A stretch of DNA of 64,000 nucleotides, taken from contig OY759218.1 of the NCBI GenBank assembly GCA_963662175.1, forward strand, positions 4,270,001-4,334,000, read 5' to 3'. The translations under genes were made by a program, and so were the position numbers. This document shows positions 32,691-42,830 of this stretch, in pieces. How positions within the stretch are numbered: position 1 is the stretch's first letter; each line of letters starts with the position of its first letter. The notes under the pieces were generated by a model. That model saw only the letters and a program-made list of their open reading frames with translations, was not told the origin of the DNA and did not search any database. Source of the DNA: Aradus depressus (Eukaryota > Arthropoda > Insecta > Hemiptera > Aradidae).

Positions 32691-33072
32691 TTCTTCATGT
32701 CGAGCTGAATAACCCCGTTGTTTAATGTCGGTAGATGTCGAAGTTTTGCTCTGCCACTTGGTATCTTAGAGAAAGTGTGGCTTAGAATCTCGTTAATCTT
32801 TCATCAGAGCTAATATCTCGTTTAGTCCGCAAACCTGTACTCCACCTTCATCATCTTCCACTAAGTATTATCTGAAAACGGATTACCGTCTGTCTGCTGG
32901 ATGTCCTCTATTGTAGTAGACAGGGATATCGATATGCGACGCAAAGTATTGATATATGGAAATATATCAGTTTTTATTTTTAAAATAAATTATCAAAAGG
33001 TTTAAACATTTTGTTGTGTAAATCAAAATCAAAATGAAAAAGTTGCCGAATCAACTACAATGTACCCCAACA
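32690..33072. other. No recognised feature
   Basis: Slightly richer in GC than the neighbours (32700-32920) but with no convincing frame on either strand. Confidence 0.4.
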
Positions 33073-33074
33073 AG

Positions 33075-33480
33075 AATTATTTAATTACGTTTTTCCTCTA
33101 TCTCTTTAACTAATCTACCGTTTTAACTAAAAATCAATAGTTACTTACACAAGGACATCTAAATCCTCATGCCAAATTTCATGTCGATACACTAATTGCA
33201 TCGGCAGTTTTTGAGTGAGTCCCCTTCTCCCTCCCCTAATCCCCTAATTTGGCTGTAAATGAATATGTGAGGGGGTTTCGAATACACATACCGAACGTTG
33301 TGTCAATAAATTCATTACAACGGCAGTTATTAGAGTTTTTGTGTTAAACCTCCCCCACAATCCTCCCCTTCCCTTCGGTCGATTATCAATAAGTGTAGTC
33401 CTGGAGGACTGGGTACACATATACTTTTTCGTGTTATTCATTACTTTGGCAATTATTAGAGTCTTGATGTCGTAAAGCGC
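33075..33480 (-). repeat. TR140 fragment
   Basis: Cores at about 33180 and 33300; the closing end runs directly into the foldback repeat at 33470. Confidence 0.6.
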
Positions 33481-33930
33481 AAATACCCCTATTTATATAA
33501 TTAGTTGCCCCATTTTCTAGTTTTAAGATATTTTTCCAAGATAGTGTCGGTATGAGGCATTTCTCAGAGTATTTCCCCTTCACCTTAGGGACAAAAGTCA
33601 TTTTGACTAAAATTTCAGCTTCTGCGCAAATACCTTTCTCTCTGAAGTGAATGGGAAGTACTCTAAGAAATGCCTCATATCGTCACCATCTTGTAGGAAT
33701 ATTTAAAAACTAGAAAATGGAGCAACTAACTACAAAAGTAGGGGTAGTTGTGCCTTACGACAGGAAGCTGAAATTTCAATCAACATTATATTATTTTTCC
33801 AAGATGGAGGCGATTTGAGAGATTTCTTAGAGCAATTCCTTCCCCTTCACTTTAGGGACAAATGTCATTTTGACTGAAATTTCAGCTTCTCGTCTTTGAA
33901 GTGCACAATCTTTGGAAGGGGTTATGACTG
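33470..33930. repeat. Foldback repeat with a third, direct copy
   Basis: 33470-33595 is inverted at about 33645-33765 (for example TTTTCTAGTTTTAAGATATT with its inverse AATATTTAAAAACTAGAAAA). A third stretch, 33795-33905, repeats in direct orientation the part with TAGGGACAAA(A/T)GTCATTTTGA. Probably a decayed foldback transposon. Confidence 0.65.
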
Positions 33931-34310
33931 GTGATTCTACCTTCCTATTGGTCAGCATTAACTAATTAATCTATTATATTTAATGTTTAATGGACTCAGT
34001 CCCATGATCTGGTGATGAAAGCCCCACTCCTTTCATTCTATTTAATGATCCCATCAAATTCCACTTCAACTCGCCCTAATTAAAGATGCGGGCCTCAAAA
34101 TAAAAGTTAATTTGAAATGTTATATAACTTTGTTTTTGTTTTGTTTCTTTTGTTTTACGAGCTCCAAGTTAAAATAGCTTTGTGGTGATTTGTTCTATAG
34201 ATTATGGCTGATTCAGAAAACAATTGAAGGGGGGAGGGAGACATGAAAATTTTACTGAGAAGACCCAGATTATTTTTTAAAAAATACTTTGTTTTTATTG
34301 GACAAATTTA
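33930..34310. other. No recognised feature
   Basis: Contains TTTAATGGACTCAGTCCCATG near 33985, with no further context. Confidence 0.4.
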
Positions 34311-34311
34311 C

Positions 34312-34560
34312 AGTCGGTAATAACGTGTGGATCACCGGCAATGTACTTCACCAGTGCGGCTTAATCCTTTATTCGGTTAAAAATCAAGAGGTGTTTTATA
34401 ACCCAGGGGCTTTAGAATTATCATATTAAATTCGTGACGATACATTTATTACATCCTGTCATTAGAATTTTTGTGTTTAGCCCCTCTTCCCTTCGGCCGA
34501 ATCGGCTGAAGATCAATAGGTGAAGTCTTTATGGGATTGTGAATACACGTTTGTGTGGAT
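34312..34560 (-). repeat. TR140 fragment
   Basis: Starts GTGTGGATCACCGGCAATGT and CTTCACCAGTGCGGC, with one core (GTGACGATACATTTATTACA). Confidence 0.58.
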
Positions 34561-34735
34561 ATGCTACTGTTAAAGTCGGAAATTTGTTTAATGTCGACAA
34601 TCGCTTGTTAATGTCGACATTAATGAAGGCCTCTGGTTAAAGTCGGACATTTCAACATTTCAATCGTCATTTCCGTCTTCAACCACAGTCTTATCAGCTG
34701 ATGTGAGCTATTAAAGTCAGAAAACACGTGGAAGG

Positions 34736-34975
34736 TTTTTTTTTTTTTTTTTTTTTTTTATTTATTTATTTATTTTTTTTTTTCTGGCTTTATGTACGGT
34801 GCATATTAGCCATATCAATGTGTTGTTTATCTAGTTATTTACGACATCCATGGCCCCGGGAGGGAGTTTTATCTGCGAAATAAAACTCACTCCCGGACGG
34901 GATTCGAACCCGCAAACCATAGTGAAACCATGCGACCAAAGCCCTATGCTCTAGCCCGCACGGCCACCATAAGCA
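34736..34975 (-). mobile_element. tRNA-derived SINE, apparently intact
   Basis: On the minus strand the head at 34975 reads GGCCGTGCGGGCTAGAGCAT (box A region), then GCGGGTTCGAATCCCGTCCG (box B, an excellent match to GGTTCGANTCC). A body with GGGAGTGAGTTTTATTTCGC follows, and the element ends in an A/T-rich tail (34736-34784). This is a different family from the SINE at 3.7 kb. It sits directly on the broken edge of the Copia gag-pol frame. Confidence 0.75.
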
Positions 34976-37900
34976 ATTAATATGTCATCTACATAGAGTA
35001 ATAGCAACAGGATATCATTATTGCGATGAGCATAATAGAGACATGGCTCACCAATGGTTGGAGTTAACCCTAGATCCTTCAGCCTTTCATCTATAGCTTC
35101 GTTCCATTTTCTTCCTCCTTGACGAAGTCCATATAACGCCTTGTTAAGTCTACAAGTATCACCACCAGCTTTTATAGCTTTCAATATCTTGTTGGCCTTA
35201 TAACTTATATCTTTGTCATTACTGTGACTAATTCTCTGCAACATTTCCTCGAGCATATCAGGCATTTCCATTATAACCTCTTCGTCTAGTTGACCATTCA
35301 AATAGGCAGTTACTATATCAATCTGATGCACCTGAAGGCCATAACTAGCTGAGATAGCCATTAACATACGAATTTTTTGTAATCTGGCTACTGGTGCAAA
35401 TGTTTGGTGATAGTCAATTCCAAATCTTTGACTATACCCTTTTGCTACAATTCTGGCTTTAAAACGATTTATTGATCCGTCTGACTGATACTTTTTAGTC
35501 AGAACAATACGAGAGCCAACCACATTTTGCCCTTCCTTGTACTTTACTATTTCAAACGTATCGTTTTTGATTAAACTGGTGACTTCGGTTTGAATTGCAC
35601 GTTCCCAGGCCTCTTTTTCTTCGCTATTCATAGCTTCGTTGATTGATACTTCTGCCACACCAGCAAATACCTCGCCATTTTCACTTTCTTCATCGGCCAA
35701 CACATCATCACCCATTTCTGAATTTGGAGTGCTCTCTTCACTAGGTTGTGAAGATTGAAATATCTTTCGAGGTCGACCCCTGAGTCCAGTACGTAGCAAT
35801 TTTGGTCTACCACGACCTCTTGGTGGGTGTTGATTCGGTGGGGCGGATTCAGGTGTTTTTGACAGACTAGATGAACTAACCACTTGTCCATTTGTATCAG
35901 CCGTCTGTATGACACAGTCTCCATCATTTGAGATATCTTCACAATCTTCTTGTTCATTCATAAAATCTACTAGTTGCTCATTTTTAAACGAATCTGGAGA
36001 ATCTTTTACAAACTTTACGTCTCGAGCAATCACAATCTTTCTTGCATCAGGTAACCACACTCGGAATCCTTTTGCTTCACGAGGATATCCCACAAAAATA
36101 CCTTTTATTGATCTCGTGGCGAATTTATCTTTGGTTGGAAGTTTGTCCAACACATATACTGGAGATCCAAAAATATGCAAGTTTGATAAATCAGGTTTCT
36201 CTCCTTTGAACCTCTCATAAGGAGACATTCCACCAAGAGCCGACGTAGGTGACCTATTACGAATATAATAAGCCGTGGCTACAGCTTCAGCCCAAAACGT
36301 TTGAGGAAGTTTAGACTGAAGTAACAGACATCTTGCCATCTCAACAATCGTACGATTAAAACGTTCGGCAACTCCATTTTGTTGTGGAGTATGTGGAACA
36401 GTAAGTCTACATTGAATACCACATCTTTTAAGTAGACTATCAAACCCGTTACTACAGTATTCTTTACCGTTGTCTGACTGGAGACATTTGATACTTCTTC
36501 CGGTTTGATTTTCCATATGACTCTTATATTGCTCAAACGCCGATATCACTCCTTTCTTTCGTCCTAGAAGGTAGATTTCTGACCATCTAGAGGCATCATC
36601 TATAAAGGAGACAAAATACTTAGCTCCATTTAGAGATTGCACTCGAGTTTTACCAACAACATCTGAATGAACAATTTTTAATGGCTCACTACATGGTAAT
36701 TTACTCTTTGTATAGGGCAAACTAGTCATTTTTCCTCTAATACAAGTATCACATTCAGGAACTTCTATTTTACCAGCATCCAGTCCCATGGTATCTTTAA
36801 TTACTCTGACCACATCCTTGAAGTTTAAATGGCCTAGCTTCTTGTGCCATTCTTGGAGATCATCTTGACTGACATGAGCAGATATCTTAGCAAACTGGGG
36901 ACTCTGTGAAAGAAAATATAAATTATTCTTTCTAATTGCACTGAGTCTTACTCTGCCTTCATTATCCGCAATTATCGCTGAATTTTTGGCAAACGTTACA
37001 CTATGACCTCTATCAGTAATCTTAGCAACTGATACTAAGTTTGACCTTAAATCAGGAACAAATAACGTGTCCTTCAACCCAACCATCTTTGAGTATCCCT
37101 CACAATTTAAAGGAATCATAACATTACCAAATCCTTGAACGTCACTTGACGAGATACTAGCTAAATGCAAGGTCCCACAGGTAGATTCTCTCAGTACCTC
37201 GAACTTTTCTCGGTCATTACATAAGTGACTAGTACAACCACTATCTAAAATCCAAGGTTCATCAGATAGTGACTTACCTTTCACTGATCCAGTACCAAAA
37301 CACTCGGCATATGACTCGTCTGCTGCATTAGCTGCTTCATTTTTCGAATCACGCCTATTTGAGCTGTTACCTTTACTCTGCTCTTTACACTCTGCTGCTT
37401 TGTGTCCAAACGCTCCACAATTATCACAGCGTATCCTACTTTGTTGCTCTGATTTATTACCGTTTCCATAAGACTTCTTGAACTTGGATGTCTTGGAATA
37501 CTTTTTATAGGCCATTGCTCCTGCTGCTTGTACAAGTTCATCATTACTTTGGGTCTCAGCATGCTCTAATATTTTTGCTTTCAAAACATCTGATGATGGC
37601 AACTCATCACGAGCTTCAATTGCTAACCTAAACTGCTCAAAACTAGCAGGCAAGCTATAAAGTAATGCAATTGATACAACATCTGGATGAAAGTTAACTT
37701 TCATTGCAGCTAATTTATCCAAGGCACCAAAAAATCGACGAACATGTTCCCTAATGTCGCCTCCCTCTTGAAGTTTAGTAAATAATAATGTTTTCAACAA
37801 TTGTACCTTCTTCAGAGGTCCTTGAGGGGCAAAAACACTTGCTAACTTAAGCCATACCTCTCTGGATGTTTCACAATCACTGACATGATGTAGCTCCTCT

Positions 37901-38127
37901 GCTCCAATCGATAATATTAAGTCAGCTTTGGCTATTTGATCTTGTTCAAGCCAATTGCTACGCTCAAGTTCTCTTGCTGCAGCATCAGCTACAGTTAAAC
38001 TTGAAGGAATGAGTTTGGTTCCTTCAACATAACCCCAAACACCATTTTTCACTAGCATAGCTTGAGCGTGAATTTTCCAGGAATCATAATTATCTTTCTT
38101 CAATTCACAAATCTTAATTACACTCAT
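34951..38127 (-). CDS. Copia gag-pol polyprotein, truncated at the polymerase active site
   Basis: A single 1058-codon frame from ATG 38127. Domains in order: gag (residues 1-220, KKDNYDSWKIHAQAML), CCHC zinc knuckle C234-C237-H242-C247, protease DSG at 295-297, integrase zinc site H428/H433/C459/C462, integrase catalytic D489, D552 and E588 (HSDV, SDNGKEY, NGVAERFNR), then reverse transcriptase with IDIVTAYLNGQLDEEVIMEM, LYGLRQGGRKW and LLLYVDDILIA at 1041-1051. The last residues YGGRAG come from SINE sequence, so Copia coding really ends at about 34975. The rest of the polymerase, RNase H and the 3' LTR are absent beyond the SINE. The long intact frame and complete catalytic residues suggest a much younger element than the one at 6.4-10.7 kb. 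Confidence 0.93.
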   Translation of the reverse strand: MSVIKICELKKDNYDSWKIHAQAMLVKNGVWGYVEGTKLIPSSLTVADAAARELERSNWLEQDQIAKADLILSIGAEELHHVSDCETSREVWLKLASVFAPQGPLKKVQLLKTLLFTKLQEGGDIREHVRRFFGALDKLAAMKVNFHPDVVSIALLYSLPASFEQFRLAIEARDELPSSDVLKAKILEHAETQSNDELVQAAGAMAYKKYSKTSKFKKSYGNGNKSEQQSRIRCDNCGAFGHKAAECKEQSKGNSSNRRDSKNEAANAADESYAECFGTGSVKGKSLSDEPWILDSGCTSHLCNDREKFEVLRESTCGTLHLASISSSDVQGFGNVMIPLNCEGYSKMVGLKDTLFVPDLRSNLVSVAKITDRGHSVTFAKNSAIIADNEGRVRLSAIRKNNLYFLSQSPQFAKISAHVSQDDLQEWHKKLGHLNFKDVVRVIKDTMGLDAGKIEVPECDTCIRGKMTSLPYTKSKLPCSEPLKIVHSDVVGKTRVQSLNGAKYFVSFIDDASRWSEIYLLGRKKGVISAFEQYKSHMENQTGRSIKCLQSDNGKEYCSNGFDSLLKRCGIQCRLTVPHTPQQNGVAERFNRTIVEMARCLLLQSKLPQTFWAEAVATAYYIRNRSPTSALGGMSPYERFKGEKPDLSNLHIFGSPVYVLDKLPTKDKFATRSIKGIFVGYPREAKGFRVWLPDARKIVIARDVKFVKDSPDSFKNEQLVDFMNEQEDCEDISNDGDCVIQTADTNGQVVSSSSLSKTPESAPPNQHPPRGRGRPKLLRTGLRGRPRKIFQSSQPSEESTPNSEMGDDVLADEESENGEVFAGVAEVSINEAMNSEEKEAWERAIQTEVTSLIKNDTFEIVKYKEGQNVVGSRIVLTKKYQSDGSINRFKARIVAKGYSQRFGIDYHQTFAPVARLQKIRMLMAISASYGLQVHQIDIVTAYLNGQLDEEVIMEMPDMLEEMLQRISHSNDKDISYKANKILKAIKAGGDTCRLNKALYGLRQGGRKWNEAIDERLKDLGLTPTIGEPCLYYAHRNNDILLLLLYVDDILIAYGGRAG

Positions 38128-38206
38128 TTTTATTTCTCACTATTTGAAGAGACGTATTAATGTAACCTCAAATTTTTGTACAAACAATTATTTGTATTTT
38201 TAATTC

Positions 38207-38224
38207 ACACCTGGGCCCATAACC
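38207..38224 (-). other. Copia primer binding site
   Basis: GGTTATGGGCCCAGG stands directly after the LTR end AACA on the minus strand, the same initiator-tRNA type as at 10574-10591. Confidence 0.75.
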
Positions 38225-38693
38225 TGTTAAGATATACCTTTTAGGTGGAAGCAAATAATTATGTGAGAAAATAACTTTTAATATAACAGAAGTACATTCA
38301 TATAGATTACCTAATTTACTAGACTTTTTGGTATATACGACAATCACATGTCAATAGTAAACAACTGATATTAATAATCCAGTATACTCATTAATGTGAC
38401 GTGACGTATTTGGTGGAAAGATTTAAATCTAACAATTATATATTGGTTAACTACCTTAAATATATATTATTATAATTTTTACAGAACTTGTATTATTTCT
38501 TAATGAATGATGTACAAACTGAGAGGGAATAAAAGATTGTTCAGTTCAGTAAAAAAGTGTAATGTATAAAAATATATAAAACACGATGACTCTTAGTATT
38601 TTTGTATACCAAGAATGAATGTCTTATTAATAAAGTTATTTTAATTATTAATAATCGACTGAATATATTTATTCGAATCAACCTATGCCTACA
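38225..38693 (-). repeat. Probable 5' LTR of the second Copia element
   Basis: The inner end (minus strand ...TTAACA at 38225) is fixed by the primer site. The outer end is a guess at TGTAGGCATAGG (38693), since no second LTR exists in the window to compare. A TATA-like TTTATATATTTTTATACATT lies inside. Confidence 0.45.
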
Positions 38694-38981
38694 GAGAATA
38701 ATATTACTAAGAATAATAAAATACTAAATTTATGTGCGTAAAAAACTATCTTATCTACTTAGTCCTTTTAATAAAATTCAAAATATTTCTAAATAATAAA
38801 TTTCTCCATTTCAATGACACTAATTTAGTAAAATTTTACACGTTCATTTCAATTTTTTTTTAAAACTTATAGTTGCATCTGTTTCTAAATACCGTTGAAC
38901 CTCAAATATAATCTGCTAATGAAAAATTTAGAGTTGAATTGTATTGATTAAAAAATATTTAAAAAAATATACTCTAGAAAA

Positions 38982-39155
38982 ATGTCTACTTGCAGCAACA
39001 AGACATTTTCTTGCGACACGAAAGTTTGTTTTCTTGCGGCAAGATTGAATAATTCTTACAGCAAGAAGGGAAATCTTCGCGCTGCAAGAAGACTTACTTT
39101 TTGCTGTAAGAAGACAATGTCAAGAAGTATCTTCTTGCCGCAAGAATATAGTTTT
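38982..39155. repeat. Cluster of palindromic CTTCTTGC/GCAAGAAG motifs
   Basis: About ten variants of TTCTTGCGGCAAGA, both halves and full palindromes, are packed into 170 bp with 13-25 bp spacing (ACATTTTCTTGCGACACGA, TTTTCTTGCGGCAAGATT, CTTCTTGCCGCAAGAAT). The 5' end of the block starts near TCTACTTGCAGCAACAAG. Confidence 0.7.
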
Positions 39156-39750
39156 CTCCGTGCTTTTACCCCCTTCCCTTCTGCCGATTCCGCTGAAAAT
39201 TTATGTGTCGTCTTTATGGGGTTTTGAATTTACATATGAAATTTTGTGTCGATTCATTCATTTCAACGGCAGAGTTTTTGTGTTAAGCCTCCCCCTAATC
39301 CCCCCGTCCCTCGGTCGATTTGGCTGAAAAACAATAGGTTTCGTCGTTAGAGGGTTATGGCTTCACGTATGAATTTTCATGTCGAAGACATTTAAAAAAC
39401 GTCGTCCGTGAATCACCGGAAATGTACTTATCCAGAACGAATTATTCAATTAACTTTTCGCTATCCCTCCTAACTCAGTTGAATATTCAATAGTTGAATT
39501 ACATAAGGGCACCTAAATCCTCATACTAGATTTTGTGTCAATAAATTCATTACATCACTAAGGTTTATTGTGTTGTCCCCCTTCCTTTCTGCCGATTCCG
39601 TTGAAAATAATTAAGTGTCGTCCTTATGGGTTTTGGAGCCCCTCTTCTACACTCTTCCATTTGGCCGATTTGCTTTCGTCGTTAGAGCGTTATGGATTAA
39701 CATACAAAATTTCATGTCGATACATTCATTCTATCGGGAGTTGTGGTGTT
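39155..39750 (-). repeat. Two adjoining TR140 fragments
   Basis: The first (39155-39385) has two units. The second begins again with the end sequence GGAAATGTACTTATCCAGAA at about 39418 and has cores near 39535 and 39715. They probably represent a broken tandem pair or one insertion into another. Confidence 0.62.
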
Positions 39751-39769
39751 CTTACTTCGAAATCTTTAA

Positions 39770-40700
39770 AAGATCGTGCCAAAGGAAACGTTAACTACTC
39801 TCTATTACGCCTATTTCCACTCCATAATCAGTTACGGTTTAATACATTGGGGATCATGTAGCTCGAGTATTAATATTTTTAGACTTCAGAAAAAAGCATT
39901 AAGAATTATAAACAATATTACTCAAAGAACAAGCTGTAGAGAAATATTTAAACAACTTAAAATCCTGCCTTTGCCATCGCTGTTTATATTTGAAACATTA
40001 ATGGTTATTAGGAAAAATAGAAATATTTTCCCTCGCAACAGTACTAGTCACGATTACGATACCAGGAAGAAAGAAGACTTTCGAATAACTAAACATTGCT
40101 CTTCTCTTTTTGAAAAAAGTATAACTCATAAAGGAATTAATTTATTTAATGCCCTTCCCCACTTCTTGAAGTCAATAGATACAATAAAAAAAATTTAATT
40201 TCAACTAAAAATGTTCATGTTAGAGGAAACCCTTTACACGGAAACGGAATTTTATTCTCACTGTTCAAAAAGAATAATATAATCACAATAAAGAATCGTT
40301 TTTCATATCCAAAATCATTATTTGATACAAAGCTTTCATTTTTATATTTTGGGCAGAGTTCCTCCACACCTTCAAATTCAGTCCAATGTATGTTATTGTT
40401 TTATTTATTCATTTATATATTTTTTTTTATTTAGACATTTTTATACATTCATTTATAATTTACTAATATATATATATATTATTTTTCATATATTGTTATA
40501 GTTACATTGTTTTTTTTCTTTTCTATATCTCGCCACATTGGGAGCTGATGATGGGACGTAAGAACGTCCCGAAACATCGTTGGGGGATAAAGACACTTCC
40601 GAAGAGTTTTTTTTGAAAAATAGTTATCTTAATTTTTATTAAATTGAAAACTGTGTATTGGTTTAACGGAAATAAATAATAATAATAATTATTATTATAA
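39770..40700 (+). pseudogene. Non-LTR polymerase C-terminus with full 3' UTR
   Basis: 39776-40198 encodes YYAYFHSIISYGLIHWGSCS, LQKKALRIINNITQRTSCRE, FKQLKILPLPSLFIFETLMV, HDYDTRKKEDFRITKHCSSL and NLFNALPHFLKSID. This is the complete C-terminal part of a Jockey/RTE-like ORF2 with no breaks. The 3' UTR carries a hammerhead-like motif at 40553-40584 and ends TTAACGGAAATAAATAATAA followed by an AAT repeat. The polymerase core is missing (5' truncation), as is usual for such insertions. Confidence 0.8.
40553..40584 (+). ncRNA. Hammerhead-ribozyme-like motif
   Basis: GCTGATGATGGGACGTAAGA continues ACGTCCCGAAACATCGTTGG. Stem II is a strong GGGACGT/ACGTCCC hairpin. GAAAC, then AUC, then GUU gives a two-pair stem III and U at the cleavage position. 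Stem I pairing is weak. Confidence 0.42.
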
Positions 40701-40724
40701 AGGTCGTAAGACTTGAAACGAAGA

Positions 40725-40797
40725 ATGCAGCGAATTGCTGACCGATTGCATAACTTCCCCTATACTTAGTACCGCTGGAGAAGTAAACAAAGTATAC
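40725..40797 (-). repeat. TR140 hairpin end only
   Basis: GCTGACCGATTGCATAACTT and CCCCTATACTTAGTACCGCT, ending GGAGAAGTAAA. Confidence 0.6.
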
Positions 40798-41030
40798 AAA
40801 GTAAAATAATAATAGTGGAAAATGTGCAGGGAAGGACTCACTGTTCTTCACGTATTAGAATCCTGCGAAACTCTCAAAGTCTACTGAGAAAGAGATGGAT
40901 TGCTTCACGACTCACTAGCAGTACTGAAATATGGCTCCGTCTACACATCCCAGCTGCTGCAATTTTTCTAAAATACCTGACTGTAAGAGTCACGAAAAAT
41001 TGTATGGTGCTAGGGTTGGAGGAATACCTA
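40797..41030. other. No recognised feature
   Basis: Short interval between TR140 pieces; open frames here are not supported. Confidence 0.4.
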
Positions 41031-41430
41031 ACCCCAGGGATAGAATCTCCCCCCCCCCCCCCCCCCCCCCTCCTCCCCTCTCAGTGGGGCTTAACGCAAA
41101 AACTCTTGGGGCTTAACAAAATATATCTGTCGATGTAATGAATGTATCGACATGAAATTCTATATTTGAATTCAAAACTTATTAAGGACGACACCTAATA
41201 AGTTTCTACGAAATCGGCTTAGGTGAAGGGGGTATCAGGGGGTCTCGACTAAAAAGCCCACATAAATGCCGATGTAATGAATGTATCGACATAAAATTTA
41301 GTAAGAGCAATGAGACCATGTAAATCATCTATTGATTAGGTATGATGGAGAGCAAACACTTTATTGATTAATTCGTGCTGGTGAAGTACATGGCCGGTGA
41401 TTCACCGACAACTTTTTTTCAAACCGGTTT
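41030..41430 (+). repeat. TR140 element with C run
   Basis: A 22-nt C run (41049-41070) begins the copy where other copies have short G/C stretches. Cores at about 41140 and 41280; ends GCTGGTGAAGTACATGGCCG. Confidence 0.62.
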
Positions 41431-41872
41431 AGCATTGATGTCATATAAAATGTAGCAATTCGCCCATGAAAAAATAATACTTTTTGTTTGGAGGTGTTTA
41501 ATTTTTTGGAGAGCTGTAATAATGGGGAAGAGCCAAAATTTGTTCAAATATTTAAATATCTCTTGAAGTTAATGTTGGGGGTCCCATGGGGGGGCTTGGC
41601 CCCCAAGTTTTCAGAAACACCGCTCCGTATCGCCTAAAATCCCTCCAATTACTCAGCAAACTCGGCACAACTTTTATCAAAGTCATAGGCAAGAAAGTTT
41701 TAAGATGTCCCTAGCTTGAAAACCCTAGATAGAACACTTATAACAAATGTCTCTTGCCTAGGTTGAAATTACGCTTTGCGATATCGCACCTGTATTTTAT
41801 ATCTCCAGCATTACTTAGTTAGGAGAAAGTTATGGAGCACCTAAGCACCCGAGCACCTGAATAAGAAAAAAA
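41430..41872. other. No recognised feature
   Basis: A G run lies near 41588-41594. No coding signal. Confidence 0.4.
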
Positions 41873-41874
41873 AG

Positions 41875-42215
41875 TACTTACCCAGAATGAATTAACCTTT
41901 CGCTCCCCCTCCAAAACTAGTCAACTTTTTGCGCTAATATTCAGCAGTTGACTTATACATGTAGGGGTTCCTAAATCCTTATACTAAATTTTGTGTCGAT
42001 ATATTCATTACAACGGCAGTTATCGGGGTTTTTGAGTTAACGCCTCCTTCTGACCACCCACTCCCTGATTCCGCTAAAACCTTATGGCGTTCTGAATTCA
42101 CATATGCAATTTTGTGTCGGTACATTCATTATTATGCAGTTATTAAAGTTTTTATGTTAAGCCTCCCCCCTAATCCCTAATAACTTTCCCTACACATCGT
42201 ATAGCTGGGGAATAA
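41875..42215 (-). repeat. TR140 element, shortened
   Basis: Both ends recognisable: CCAGAATGAATTAACCTTTC at the start and TACACATCGTATAGCTGGGG at the hairpin end, but with only two core units. Confidence 0.65.
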
Positions 42216-42216
42216 A

Positions 42217-42475
42217 AATGTCAGTCTCTTTGTCTTTGGACACGATTCCCGATAGATTGAATTTATCAACCCCGAGATCTGGATAAGATTCAGATCCACC
42301 AGAGCGAGACATCAATCGATTTTCAGTCAAATCGGCCAAAGGGCAGAGGAGGGTTTAAATCCAAAACCCTAATAATTCGTGATAAAATGAATATATCGAC
42401 ATAAAATTTCACATATGGATTCAGAAGCTCATAAGTAAGAACCCTTATTCATTTTCAGCCAAATCGTTAGTCGAC
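42217..42475 (+). repeat. TR140 fragment, opposite strand
   Basis: Two cores (near 42258 and 42390), fused tail to tail with the preceding copy at its hairpin end. Confidence 0.6.
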
Positions 42476-42830
42476 AAACCGGCTCAACAACACTGGGTAG
42501 CCGTCCGTCACCAGCTGCCGCAGGTCCAGTCTACCCTGACCTGGTCATACAGCAGACATTCCAAGACTACAAATTCTGCAGTCTTGATAATCCCTCATGA
42601 ACAGTTCGGGTTGTTCTCCCTCTTAGGGAAGAAGAGTTTGGAATTAAAATCTCTGTGACCTGTGATATTATCTGGGACATTCAGTGGTCAGGCTGTACCC
42701 ATGTTGAGTCCGGAAAGTATGCGTACGTCGTTTGGTCATGCGAACTTCGTGACCAACATTCTTGCTCTGATCTGGTATGCCCGCGCATCTTTTCTTCTAG
42801 GACTAGGCGTTACTTCCCCAGCTTTAAAAA
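42475..42830 (-). pseudogene. R1-like non-LTR C-terminus relic
   Basis: Base for base similar to 52080-52440 (words such as CACCAGCTGCCGCAGGTCCA and GTTCGGGTTGTTCTCCCTCT are shared). It therefore codes on the minus strand for the same HGEF...C-x-CG...ETAEHV region, now broken by stops and small deletions. Confidence 0.6.

Noticed and set aside
34800..34975. tRNA gene on the minus strand
   Set aside because: The box B arm is excellent, but the sequence continues into a SINE body with an A/T-rich tail.
34951..38127. Domesticated Copia-derived host gene because of the long open frame
   Set aside because: An LTR and primer site are next to it, and the frame ends in a SINE at the catalytic motif. 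A recent truncated insertion is simpler.
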